From: Agroathelia rolfsii
Taxonomy: Eukaryota > Basidiomycota > Agaricomycetes > Amylocorticiales > Amylocorticiaceae
Direction: 5' to 3'
Assembly (NCBI GenBank): GCA_018343915.1
Contig: JABRWF010000006.1
Span: forward strand, 1,178,001 to 1,242,000
Length of the DNA: 64,000 nt
Shown here: positions 34,949 to 47,394 of the stretch, piece by piece
Numbering within the stretch: position 1 is the first letter of the stretch
Layout of the letters: every line of letters begins with the position of its first letter
Made by a program: the position numbers and the translations under genes
Notes under the pieces: generated by a model
What the model was told of the DNA's origin: nothing
Database searches by the model: none
Seen by the model: only the letters and a program-made list of their open reading frames with translations

Positions 34949-35710
34949 GGAAAGAACGGGGTTGTATGCATTATTACATTACTAGTATTAGGAGCTGTTC
35001 TACCTCAAATATAATCATAAATATAGAATCATTCAAAGATGGACTTGAAAGGGCGTTTGTACAAAGCTTACTAATAACGAACGATAATGCATCGATAATC
35101 ATTTGATTTCTGGAGTCAGGGATAGAACTGGTGACGTCTACATTGTGGTCATAGATGTAATTTTTAGTCCAGATCTAGATTTTAAAGAGGAGGAGCGAGT
35201 CATGGTCAATGTAAGGCCATAAGTGAAAAAAAAAGTGACGTCAGTATTGCTTCAGGACCAGCTGTTTTATACGTTATTTGGGTCAGTAGAAAGGAGCACA
35301 AAAGAAAATCTCGGAGGCACTACCAGGGCCCCAAAGTTAGATGGGAAATTTGTATATCTAAATGTAATATTTCCGCGAAGTCTCGGGATCCGAACTTGAA
35401 GAAGAGGTGGGAGTCCCGGCTCACTGGACATGCACCGAGACGTCGCAGGCTGACGTTCATGCACTACTAGTATCGGAGGAGATAACTCAAACAGTCTAAT
35501 TAATTAAGGTCCCTATGCTTATCAATAGCTCCAGCCTGAATGAATGAGCAGGAGCACATAAATGCTCTTAGTAGACATAGGGAATGCGCGCACGCACTTC
35601 ATCCTCCCACTATCCTTAAAGCTCAGCCACTTTTACAACTGTAGTCCTATTGAGAATACTAGAGGCCAGAGCTCTCTTCTAGTAGCAAGACGAATATTCA
35701 AGTCTGGTTG
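34949..35710. other. Spacer between monooxygenase copies 2 and 3
   Basis: No gene was recognised. The interval contains the end of copy 2 transcription and presumably the copy 3 promoter. Confidence 0.4.
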
Positions 35711-38208
35711 ATGGAAAGAGATATGCCCGCATTAGAAAATCAGTCGTCCCCTCACGTAGTAATCATAGGAGCCGGGTAAGTCTAATAGAACAGAACTGTA
35801 AGAAAGTAATGATGATTGTTTATAAGGGTCTCCGGGATTATCGCTGCCGTCGTGTTGAAGAAACAGCTTGGTTATGAGAATTTCACAGTCAGTATATTTT
35901 TATTAGAGTGACAACAGAATGTCGTCGTCCTATTTTCCATTTCTTTTAGTTTTATTCACTGAGAATATTTTATCTTGAAGATTTACGAGAAGTCTCCTGC
36001 AGAAGGAGGAACTTGGAGGGTGATCCATCTCTTTGACTATATCTTTCATGCAAAAGTGACTTACAGGCAAGCAGGATAACACTTATCCAGTACGTCGTTA
36101 GATGAGGTATTTCCTGACGGACCTCATAATGCTTGTTCTCCTATGCTTGTTTCCCTTTAGGGTTGTGTAAGTCTACTTATTTGACATAGTTTCTCGGGGC
36201 GAAATTTTGAAACCAACATTTTTACAGAGCAGCGACTCACCTATCCATTGGTACTCGCTTTCAACAGAACTCAATCCATACTGGTCGAGTTTCTACGCCC
36301 CGCAAGCCGAGATTCTTGAATACTGGCAGAAGATATATCGCACCTACCGTCTCGCATCATACACCTCTTTCAACACGATCGTTCATGCAGCTGAGTGGAA
36401 TGAGGAGGAGCAACGCTATCACCTCACACTCGAAGACACCAAAATGGGCAAGCATAAAACAGATATGGCAGAGGTTGTTATCTGTGCCTACGGTTTCTTC
36501 CAAAAGCCGATAATCCCATCTGGAATAGACATGCCCGGCTTGGAGAAATTCCGAGGGCCGTCTTGGCATTCGGCATGCTGGAGGAACGATGTCAATCTTT
36601 CGGGTAAACGTGTTTGTGTGGTTGGCAATGCATGTTCGGGGTGAGTATCCTCTGTTCCTCGTTTATGTGCAAAGGTGATCTGCGAAAAAAAGGCTTACAT
36701 CCTTTCGTTGTATACTTGATGTGTTTGCAACAAAAGCACCCAGGTGGTCTCCAGCTTGGCTCGTGACAAGACTATTGAGGTATACAACATAGCACGCAGT
36801 CCGCAGTGGTTTCTGCCTAAACCGCAATTCCATTATCCCGGATGGGCGAAATGGATATTCGCGCATATACCCGGAGCATTGCGCACTTACCGTAATTATG
36901 TGATGGCAATAGTAAGTCCTTGTTTACTTATAGGCATTTATTCATACATGGAAACTCCTATTGAACCGTGATATTGAATATTTTGGTTTTAGCATGATGT
37001 TCGCTTTGTGCTTTTTCGCAATATAGGCTTTATCTCGCGTTTCCTTCGTAAGGTGCGCACACTCATGTTAACTAGCCGATGGAGATGAAAAATTGATGGC
37101 GTAGACATTGCTCGAATATATACTCACAAGTGCCAAAAACTATCCCAAGGAGCTTTTACCTGATTTTGGTAGGTCTTTTGGAAATGTGTGTGTGTGGATT
37201 ATGTACTGAGGCGTCAGCCACCTTGGTTTTTAGCTCCTGGCTGTAAAAGAATGATAATTGACCCCGAATATCTCCACTCTTTGAACTTGCCTAACGTTCA
37301 TTTATGCGCCAGTAAGATTGACGAAGTATCGGAGGATCGTATTCGGTTAGCCAATGGTCAAGAAATTCCGGTCGATGTGATTGTATTTGCGACAGGGTTT
37401 GGTATCATCGTAAGTAAAGCGCACATCAGAAGCTTTCTCAATGGCCATTGCGACTAGTAATTTCTAATAGCTAGAGCCCATAGGATGGTAACACGACAAT
37501 CCGTGGTCGCAATGAGCAAACACTTGATCAGTATTGGAACAAAGAAGGTGGCCCAACAGCATATCTAGGCACATGCATTCCTGTAAGTCTTATGAAGATG
37601 ACGGAGGATGAAAGCTCTTGGTATGAAATCAATAACACTCGTGTTCGACAGGGATTTCCGAACTTTTTTATGTTAGCAGGTGATATTTCTTTCTTGTTTT
37701 ACATGAGGATACCTTTTAATGAACCCACGCCTCTCTTAAAGGCCCAAATGTAGTTTCGGCACACGCCTCCGTTATTTACACATCGGAAGTGCAGATGCAA
37801 TACGTTGCTCAGATAATCAGCCCAATACTAGAAGCTAAGGCACGTTCCTTCACCATAAAAAACGCGTCTACCATCAAGTACAATGACTGGCTTCGGCAAC
37901 AACTCAAGAAGACTGTGTGGGGTGGATGTTCATCGTGGTATCATCGTGGTGACAAGAATATATCCATGTTCCCAGGTACTATGGCGTATTTCTGGTGGCT
38001 TCTAAGACGGCCTGTTTGGAGCAATTACTTATCTGTGGGAGCAGCGCGGTGGGAAGCAGAGTTGAAGAGGACCAAGCGCATGAAGTGGCTGACGTTTACT
38101 ATCTCCATGCTTGGCATTGGACTTGTCATGACAAAGCCAAATCTCGGTCAAATATCCACCTTATTACATTCGTCGCTTGTTCCTCCGATGCATGCTGTCG
38201 GCTTGTGA
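35711..38208 (+). CDS. FAD-dependent monooxygenase (FMO/BVMO-like), copy 3
   Basis: This has the same family architecture as copies 2 and 4. It starts [20 protein letters not shown] with the FAD GAG motif split by the first intron, then [19 protein letters not shown]. The large exon near 36230-36640 carries [36 protein letters not shown], the fingerprint [11 protein letters not shown] and VVGNACSG. Then come [40 protein letters not shown] and FPNFFMLAG. The C-terminus has a hydrophobic segment [17 protein letters not shown] and a tail unlike that of copies 2 and 4. The exons followed are intact. In the NADPH motif GNACSG replaces the GNGCSG of the other copies. It is closest to decayed copy 1. 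Confidence 0.87.
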
Positions 38209-39049
38209 TTTTTGGTTATGAGTATATCCCGTTACATTGCATACAAATAAAATTTGCTCATTGATAAGAGATATGAGATTGTTTGCTCAGGAGCCATAAT
38301 GTTTCCAATGTCAAGCTAAAAGCGAAACACACTCAACCTTTTCTGCCAGGCCTTTGGGGTACCAGCAGAGTGAATTACGAGTGAGCAAGGTCAAGCAACT
38401 TGAACCGAACAAGTGAGTTGCCGGGCATCCACTGGCGGGATAACCGCTCGGCCATCACCATGCATCAATTCTGATTGATGAAATAGTTGTTCCTCCGTAT
38501 TCCTGCCGGGATTTATTTAGTTCTATTCACTCGTCCAGTTCGAAGTATCACCGTCACCGCGACGGTCTTCTGAACCGTTGCTTTGTTGCATACTATCGAT
38601 CCAATGTGATGGTACTATTTCCCAGTGTGTCCGATGTATGATTCTCATTCGTGGTTGCGGGCCTATTGGACTATATACCAAGAGAACATTACTGTATACT
38701 CAAAGTGATAACTGAACTTCGAATTATCAAAGTCGGTCGTACATCATGCAAACCACGGCTCGGAGTAAGTATTGTCCGCTCGTATCCCCAAATGACCTCA
38801 GCCGATATAATCTTTATTAAAATATTGCCTCTCCTTACTTGCTCAACAATGCCGCAGCCAGCTTCGAAAACGAATATCACGAGATAATGAAGCTTCGGTT
38901 ACTCCAATGGAGTTTCTGCGCGTTCAAATTTTGCATGTGCTCGTATATAAACGGCTCAGGCTGAACCCCCCCCCCCGGGGCCACGGGCGTCCTCTCAGGT
39001 TTACTATTGGGACATTACCTTCGCACTTGAGGTCATCGGCAAATAAGCA
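38209..39049. other. Spacer between monooxygenase copies 3 and 4
   Basis: No gene was recognised. A C-run of about a dozen bases followed by GGGG occurs near 38966-38981, shortly before the copy 4 start. Confidence 0.4.
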
Positions 39050-41373
39050 TGTCTGGATCGAACTCTCATGCACGTGTAGTTATCATTGGTGCTGGGTAAA
39101 TAACTTGTTTGTGACAATGTGTCAGTATGATAAATATCTGACGGGGATACGCTCAGTACGGCCGGGATTGCTTGCGCCATAGCTCTCAAGGATCAGTTAC
39201 ATTTCGAAAACTTCACGGTCAGTTTTTCTGTACTAGCATTGCCGATTTTTAAACACCAGCTCATAGCTGGTTATAGATATATGAAAGGTCCTCTTCTATT
39301 GGAGGCACCTGGAGTGTGAGCTTGCATGATAATTAGTTTCTTAAATACATATTATTGATTTATCCTTCTGATTCAGCAAAATACTTATCCAGGTTGCGTG
39401 AGTTAGGGGCTATTTACGAATACCTCTTTGTTGATTTTGACTTGAAGTCTCTCTCAGAGCAGTGATGTCGCAATTCACTGGTATTCCCTATCAACGGAGT
39501 TAAACCCCAACTGGACTTCATATTACGCTGGACAGCCCGAAATTCTGGCGTACTGGGAGCGTATCTTTAAGACCCATAACCTGGAGAAATTCACAAAACT
39601 CAACACTGCTGTCACCTCCTTAGAGTGGAATGAATCGGAGCAACAGTATCATATTGTGTTGGAGGATTCGGTTACCAACGAGCATCAGGAAACAACTGCA
39701 GAGATCGTCATATCTGCAGTGGGATTCTTCCAGGATCCCATCATTCCATCAGACCTAACTGCCACAGTAGAAAAATTCCAAGGCCCAAGTTGGCATTCCG
39801 CGCGTTGGAGGCATGATGTCGACCTTGCCGGTAAACGCGTTGGCGTTATCGGTAATGGCTGCTCTGGGTTAGTGACTGAAATTTTGCGCTACTAACGCCT
39901 CAGTTTTTTGACACTAATGAAATACAGTGCCCAATTAATTCCCCAGATTACCCAAGACCCTACTGTTCAGGTCATCAATTTTGCAAGAAGCCGCCAATGG
40001 TTTGCGCCGAAACCACAACATAAATACTCAGATCGCGCTAAATGGATTTTTGCTAATGTCCCACTTGCCGCGCGCATGTATCGTAACATGATTATGGCCG
40101 AAGTAAGTTACAGTATTTGAGGAAGCATAGACCTGATACTGAGCGTCTCTTTAGAGGGACGTCAACTTCATAGCCTTTGGTGACCCCCAGAGTTTTATGT
40201 CGCAGGTTGCTCGCAAGGTATTATATAGAATCATTTCTTTTTGGTTCTCAGCTAAGCTAAAATTCTGTAATAGCGTCTGACCAAATATTTGAAATCAAAA
40301 GCTCCCCCGGAATATGTAGATGAATTGCTACCTGATTTTGGTGAGCTCGATAACAGATCCTTGAACTTCACATTTCCCGATTTGTATGCTTAGTATCTTT
40401 CTAGCTCCGGGATGTAAACGTCTCATTATCGATCCCGGATACCTGGACGCCTTGAAACAGCCTAATGTCCATCTACGATGGGACAGGATCGAAGTGATCG
40501 TAGAAGATGGTATTCGACTTGTTGGCGGAGAAGTTATTCCGCTTGATGTGATAGTATATGCCACCGGTTATGATATTTTCGTAAGTATATCCGCAGCCAC
40601 AAATCATGAGACGAAAATTCAAGAAAACATCATCCCTAGAAAAATAAGCAAATAAAAGTTGTTGGCCGCAATGGCCAATCGCTTGAAAAGTACTGGGATG
40701 AACAAGGAGGACCTACGGCGTATTTAGGCACATGTTTCCCCGTAAGTTATGGTCCGAAGTATTTATCACCTTAAAAATGTAACACTACTCCGCAGGATAT
40801 CCCCAACTACTTTATGATAGCTGGTAGAACATCCTCGCAATTGGTATTATATATTTTAAGTTACTTACAAAAAAAAAAATTCTAGGTCCGAACGTGGCAA
40901 CTGGCCATGCTTCTGTTATCTTCTCAACCGAGACCCAGATCCAATACATCATGCAGATGATCCAGCCGATTCTCGAAGCCAAGGCGCGCTCGTTTGCTGT
41001 CAAGATCCAGCCAACCATCAAATATAACGAGTGGCTCCAGGGGCGGCTACAAAACTCAGTTTGGAGCACCTGTATCACATGGTACCATCGAAGCCGATCC
41101 CAGAAGAACGTTAGTACTTTCCCAGGTCCCCTCACTTGGTACTGGTGGATTCTTCGCCGGCCGGTGTGGGATGACTTCATTGCCGAAGGTGCTAATAAAT
41201 GGAAAAGAGAACTGGCGAGAAAAAGGGTAGTCCGCAGGTTGTTGACCTTTATAACCGCCATGGCAGTCGTCGGCTTTGGACTGATGAGGCAGTCACCCAA
41301 TTTCAAGAAAGCGGTTCTTGAACATATACAGAGACTGGTAGTCCTGGGATCGCGTACTATCAAAATGCAGTGA
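39050..41373 (+). CDS. FAD-dependent monooxygenase (FMO/BVMO-like), copy 4
   Basis: The start [16 protein letters not shown] joins [20 protein letters not shown], and the next exons give [13 protein letters not shown] and QNTYPGC. The large exon reads [20 protein letters not shown] and includes [12 protein letters not shown], the fingerprint [11 protein letters not shown] and GVIGNGCSG. Downstream are [28 protein letters not shown] and [18 protein letters not shown], then the terminal exon [20 protein letters not shown] up to LGSRTIKMQ. The exon after [11 protein letters not shown] has to start at the acceptor near 40640, which adds KNKQIK before VVGRNGQ. Copy 2 has a matching KSKQVQ, so this is real gene structure rather than a frameshift. 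The gene is intact as far as read. Confidence 0.88.
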
Positions 41374-42210
41374 AGAAATCACTACCAGTAGTCTATGCGT
41401 GCTATAAAAAGTCGCTTATGTAACAAGTACACTCCGAGCTGTAACTGTAGAGTTAGAATATAGCCCAGGATACCACTCGTACAAAACATAGTATTACATA
41501 GTGGTATACATATCAATAATGCACATCGCGATTGCTGAGGCTTGTAACCGATATCAAATACACCGAGCTTATTATGGGACGTCACACGACCATTGATTGT
41601 AATTCTCAAGGCGGCTTTCAATGAGTTTATTCACCCATCGCGCAATTAGTGCATGTACTTGTATGTCGGTATTGACAGCAGCCAAATTATGCTTCAACTC
41701 AAACATAGTTACATTCTCTCCCTTCAAAGACATCCCAAATTGCGCGGCCCAGACTCTGGTAATAATCAAGTTTGCCTTATGTAATTTTCTAACCTTCGTG
41801 GGAAGCCTGCAAGGAGGTGCCTAGTTAGAGCTTCTAGCTACTCCATGGATCCACCAGCGTTAATATTACGGCTGTATTAACTACATGTAATTTCAATGAC
41901 AGCTTAAATGGTCTCCATGCACTCTTCAGAAATCAACTTTTCATCCCATAAAGGTTTGTATTTTGTATTTTACGAGCATTTACCCGTGCTTTGTACGAAA
42001 GAAATCCCAAAAAAAAAAAAAAATTATAGCTCGATTGACTATATGTAAGGATAATAAATGCATAGCATACATTGAGTAAAATTTACCCAGTGTATATATA
42101 CCAAACCAACAATAAATTTTCATGAAGAGAAAATGGGATGGAGTATGGTACCAAGACAAACGGAATGACAATCCTTGTCAAGGCGGCTCAAACACTCAGA
42201 TTCAAATATC
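41374..42210. other. AT-rich intergenic region
   Basis: A minus-strand ORF at 41572-41769 looks weakly protein-like (MSLKGENVTMFELKHNLAAV) but has no recognisable family and no obvious partner exons. A phrase resembling TTTGTATTTTAC followed by TTTACCC occurs near 41957-41990 and again near 42692-42716, so a short dispersed repeat is possible. Confidence 0.35.
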
Positions 42211-42211
42211 A

Positions 42212-43072
42212 ACAATGGGCCGTGCGGAGCATGGCTCCAGTGGCACAGCAGAATCTGAGCACAGGCAGATGCATACCATCGACTTGGAGAGCTACCAAAG
42301 TACATTACAGTCGCATACTATAGATGATACCAGTTTTAATGAAGATAGGATATATGCGCAATTTGTCATGACGCAGCGCAAATACAAACTACAAAAAATG
42401 TATTATTTTACCAAATGGATACAAACGAAAATGATGAGATTTTCATGCAGCGGATACGCAATTTTAGAATGGGATCAAAATTTAATGACGAACTCATACA
42501 TTTTGACATTTGTGTGGGTGTCGCTGTATAATTGGTTCACCAATTTCCGGAACTTCAACAGCCTGAACAGCCTATGAAACACGCTGTCAATGAGCCTATC
42601 ACTCCGCAGTCAGAGTTCAAGACTGAAGATTTATCGCATTTTGATATTGTTGATCGCTTGTGTATTCTACTCCGTTGTTGATACGGGTCTATTTTGTATT
42701 TTACAACAGTTTTACCCACTGCTTTTTTTTTTTTTTACCCACTAGGGGATTATAGAGCATACATTCAAATAGCGGTGCAACATGAGCACTGCCTATAGCT
42801 ATCTTTACGCGCTATCCACATGCTAACTTGAACTATCAAGCAACAGGTTTCGAATCTAAAAACAGTTTTTTTGGGAACACTGTGAGCGTCTATGCGTCAA
42901 AAAGGATAACTTAGAAGAAAATCCGGCAAGGCCTATCGATGGGGACAAACCTGAACATTCCACTGACAGGGCTGCGATAAGCGGCGAAGCCACAACAGCG
43001 GCCATAATCATGAAGTGTGGTGCTACTCGTGCCGCAGCTTTTCACGCGTGTCATCGTGCCGATTATACCTAG
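42212..43072 (+). other. Possible small gene, uncertain
   Basis: Several plus-strand pieces read like protein: MGRAEHGSSGTAESEHRQMH from about 42214, MDTNENDEIFMQRIRNFRMG from about 42418, PEQPMKHAVNEPITPQSEFK from about 42563, and KKDNLEENPARPIDGDKPEH from about 42900. Plausible GT..AG introns could link them (for example a donor after HFDIC and an acceptor before PEQPMKH). No family is recognised and the overall frame was not closed, so this could equally be a decayed gene. Confidence 0.2.
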
Positions 43073-45041
43073 TTGAGGAAAAGTATATCCGAGGAGTCTT
43101 ACACAGGATTGATCATCAGCTCAAGGATAGATCCATGGTGAGTTTTTGTTGGGACCTATGTAGCGGAACTGTGTAAAATGGTGCTGATGGCCTGATAGTC
43201 TGATGCGTAAGCAGAACCGCAGATTATCGACTCCAAGGAACACTACGTGAAAGAGAAACGTTGCTGAAGTGATGACTCATTTGCGCTAGACGTCCGTCTT
43301 TGTATAATCCACGGATCCTATGCCACCTTATCGATTCTCGTAATACAATGAGTCCCTGCTATCGTGCGAACAGTGAGTACTAGTGAGTAGCTGAAGAAGC
43401 TCTTCGGCTCTCCGGTGGTAATAGTACTTATCAGTAGACAGCGTCCCACTAGATGCGCTGTCCATGTCAATTCCCTGAGTCCTCCTAATCTGATAGAGCG
43501 AACGGCAAATACCGGTATCCATGTATATATTTTCTCTATTTCCATATGAATGAAAGTTCATCAGGCCAACAACAACACAGAGAAACAATCGGCAGAATCC
43601 GTTATTTGGCCATAGACCGCAGGAATGCACGCGCGGAATCAATTACACATGCACCGGTCCCGCCGTGAGCTTGGACGATATCAATTCAATTCGGCACGAG
43701 AAACCGGTGAGAGAATGACAGGATACGACTGCTAGTTGACTGATCGCAGGTTTTTCTGATGTTCGGGTGTTGTCGTTGAGCTTGCAACTTCGATCATAAT
43801 TGCGGTTTGTTCGCCTGTGCGATGTAACTGGACGGGATACACATAGAATACGTACATAATATACTGTATAGTGCTCGCAAAACCGGCGTGGAAGGATCAA
43901 ACTTGTGGTCATCGGCCATGGCACCGACTCAGGAAAGCCCTGCAGAGGAAGCCTGATTCAATTGGGCCGCAAAATTGCATTAATCGATCGGCAAGTCCGG
44001 AACCTTGCGCTTGTATGGCATGAGCGGAAAACGGAATAGTCAGCGATGAGAAACACGAGACATTCCTTTACATGGCCGTTGACGTCGGCAATCCCTGATA
44101 TAGCTTCATAGCTTGATCCATGGAGAGGAGAAAAGATGGTGATGTCTACACAAGCAATTAACACGGGGGGCGGGCAGCGCGGTGGGAATCCGAAGTATGA
44201 TCTTGACTTGACAGCTATATTGCGCTGACACTGACATGCCCGCGAGCAAGCCAGCATATTGATAGTCGAATCCTTTCCCTTGTGCCGCCTTCAACTTGGA
44301 GTTTGGATCAGGGTACGATTCTTCGGTAGATAGAAATGGCCATGCATTTGTCGTATTAGATACTTTATCGTCATGAAATTGTAAGCCAAGACCTGATCGA
44401 GGTCTATCTTAATGGAAGTGTGTTGGCATGATAGTAAAGCGATTATAGGGGGGATATGAAAGCAGATGATTTCGGCGTACTCATGCCCATCCAAAAACTC
44501 GTGAACCATTGGCATGATTATTGTTCCTGATAATTTTCCTTGACTCGGATCTAACCACGCAATGCGGTGCGTCGTAGAAGTGTGCCGTAAGTGCCTGCAA
44601 GGAAGGTCTAGGTCGTGGAAAGAATGCGAATACAGTTGGATATATGCATAGTTGGATTTTAGAGGTTTGAATCCGGATGTGCTGAAAAACAATCATAGCT
44701 CGGCCACACTATGCTTAGAGTTGTCAACAGATTCCTGTGTATCCTCGATATCTGATCCATTGGCGATGAGATGCTAGAGGATTCTTGAATCTCTTGGATT
44801 TGATATGAAATTCCAAGTTTAGTGGAATTGTAACTCGTCACGGTTTCAGAAGGTCACATCATGTGATCCAACGACGATGCCGCCTCCGTTCGCGCTCGCC
44901 GCCGCCGCGTCGATGCACAACTGCTTGCTGTTGCTGACCGCCATCTATAACCACTCGCTTGTGTATTTCTAAGCGCTCCCATCTGACACACTCTTCCTTG
45001 ACGAACAAAAGAAGGATTGGAACTATAAGACACACATCATC
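43073..45041. other. Intergenic, no gene recognised
   Basis: Several minus-strand ORFs of 60-133 codons occur, the longest at 44291-44692. None shows a family motif or joins convincingly to a neighbour. The right end next to 45042 is likely the LUC7 promoter and leader. Confidence 0.4.
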
Positions 45042-46412
45042 ATGGGTCGCTTGGCTGAAATGCAAAGAAAGCTCTTGGAGGTAAAAACCATTGGGCATGC
45101 TGACATCTCTCTTTTCCCATTTTTTCTGAATATATATGTCCTCTTTACTACTCTAGCAAATGATGGGCCCCGAAGCCATGGGTGTCGCCAACGCCAACCT
45201 CGTCTGGTCGGACGACAAAGTGTGCCGCAACTTCCTGTGCGGGATCTGCCCCCACGCGCTGTTTACGAACACGAAAATGGACCTCGGCGCGTGCCCCAAA
45301 TCGCACACGGAGCGGCTCAAGACGGAATTCAACGCCGCGCGCGAGGCGGACCCGAATAACCCTATCTTTGCGCGCTTCCAGATGGAATATGAGAGCAATA
45401 TCTTTGCCTTTGTGGATGAGTGTGATCGTCGTATTCGTGCGGCGCATAGGCGGTTGGAGAAGACGCCGGAGGAGAATGCGAAGACGACAAATTTGGTACG
45501 GCTTTTCCTTTGTTTTTGGGTTATGTATACCCGTGGTCACTAACTATGTTTTCTATGCGTGTTTATGTAAAAATGAGTAGATGAGGGAAATTGCAGAAAT
45601 CGAGTTGGCTATTCAAGGTGGCACAGAAAAGATTGAGCAGCTAGGTAAGACCTCTCAACGATCCAAAGATGGACAAAACTGATAGACTTTTCTATGGGGA
45701 TACAACAGGTGAACAAGGCGAAGTGGATGAATCCATGCGAGAAATGGCAGCGATCGAGGCATTGAAGAGCGAAAAGGCAGACAAAGAAGTAATTGAATTC
45801 GTTTTTCTCCCCTTTAATATATAAAGCTTAACTCTTTTTCTCATTTGTACAGCGAGAGCTGCAACAACTAACAGACACCTCTGGTGCATCAGGTCATCAA
45901 AAGCTACGTGTGTGCGATGTGTGTGGTGCATACTTGTCTGTGCTAGACTCGGATCGACGACTGGCGGACCATTTTGGTGGTAAAGTGTGTATTGTATCCT
46001 TTGCCGCATTCAATCACATGGCAAAAGATATTAAACCTTTCTTGTAGATGCACCTGGGTTACCACGAACTTCGCAACCTACTTACAAAGTTCCGTGAGGA
46101 TCGGGAAAAGCGCAAGAACGGTGCGGGCAGCAACGGTGCTGCGCCTTCGGGGGCACCATCCTCAGGCGGTGCACCGCCTGCTCCTGGTGCACCGGGTACG
46201 CCCTCGCGGGATCCACGGGCACCTCGGGAGGAATATCGGGACCGTGAGAGGCGGGACAATGGCTATGAGCGTCACTCGTCACGATATGAGTGAGTGTTTC
46301 TATTTTATTTTATTTCGAATTTCTAACGAGTATTGATGAAATTCATTTCTCCTTTTATAGTGATAGAAGACGCGAAAGAGATCGCTCGAGGTCGCCTCGT
46401 AGACGGTACTAA
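45042..46412 (+). CDS. LUC7: LUC7-like U1 snRNP-associated protein
   Basis: Luc7 proteins belong to the U1 snRNP and help select 5' splice sites. Exons 45042-45080, 45157-45495, 45581-45644, 45709-45788, 45853-45984, 46048-46289 and 46361-46412 join in frame to about 315 residues. The N-terminus is MGRLAEMQRKLLE, then QMMGPEAMGVANANLVWSDD. The first zinc finger is VCRNFLCGICPHALFTNTKM with the CPKSH that completes the CCCH set. A coiled-coil stretch follows, then the second finger LRVCDVCGAYLSVLDSDRRL, ADHFGGKMHLGYHELR. The C-terminus is Pro/Gly/Ala-rich and ends in an RS/RE tail (RRRERDRSRSPRRRY). A diverged copy of its last exon and 3' flank lies about 1.1 kb downstream. Confidence 0.95.
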
Positions 46413-47389
46413 GCTCAATAAGAAACTTCTGTTAATCATGTGGACGCTCTTTTGCTTGTTTCTTTGTTTTGTGTTTGAATAGTCTCATGCTCGTATGAAG
46501 CAGGATTGTATGTGCTAATAATACGCTCTTTCTCTGTTTGTCTCTTTTTGACTCACACATGCGTTTTCCCTTACGTTCCCCCGTCAATTCCTGTTTTATA
46601 TCCGCTTATCAAGTTGTTCACCTGCGGATGAGCGTAAAAGCCTCCCCCTGTGTGCAAGATGAATGATATTCCTGCTTGTCAAGTTGGTGGACCCATCATG
46701 TGCCGTAAAATTATAAAGCAAGAGCTTATGCGAGTGTGCTCGGTGCTCCATTTAAGCATTGTATATACCCAGCGACATCAACAACATAACCATTCCGGAG
46801 CATGAAAATGAACCTGCTGCTGCTCGTTTGATGACATGATTAGACCGCGCTATGATGCTACAGCACAACAACATCCCTGGCCAGCGAGTTTTGCTGGCGG
46901 GGCAGGTGTTGTTCATTATCACCAAAGTTGTCAGGATCAATAAACGTGCTCTCGTTATCTTGTATCCAGGGGTGACAGTCAACAACTCTCTTCTCGAAAG
47001 AGTATCTGTTTACCCATAAACACCACAGCAATAATATCTGCTTTTTTTGTTTTTGGCATAGTCCTTGACAATGCTTGACATAGTTGCAGTCCACGAAACA
47101 GTATTTTCTGTTTGCGTTGCTTTTTTTAGCTCTGGTTTCTGTAAAGATAAACCTAGACATGCAGAAATATAATAAACCATGCCATTCTGTCCGGCATCAT
47201 ACGCTATGTGGGTGGATCTGGTGAGTTCACGTTTAGCCAATAGCAACTTTTAGGCCGTTTAGGTTGCGATTAATCACAATCAAGCATGGCTTAACTCGGG
47301 GGGGGGGGGGGTTCTCTTTATAGCACACTGCACAGGCTATTTAATTTAGCTACGCCACTTTGGCGTGGTTCATTAGGTAGAACAGCGCC
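46413..47389. other. LUC7 3' flank and spacer
   Basis: The first 450 bp are the source of the duplicate at 47395-47950. A run of about 13 G lies at 47300-47312. No gene was seen. Confidence 0.5.
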
Positions 47390-47394
47390 TATTT

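Noticed and set aside
40640..40670. Apparent frameshift in monooxygenase copy 4
   Set aside because: Using the upstream acceptor restores frame and adds KNKQIK, which has a counterpart (KSKQVQ) in copy 2.
41957..42716. Repeated TTTGTATTTTAC...TTTACCC phrase
   Set aside because: The matches are short and AT-rich and may be chance; recorded only as a possible dispersed repeat.
43318..44841. Series of 60-130-codon minus-strand ORFs
   Set aside because: They could not be joined into one frame with plausible introns and show no family motif.
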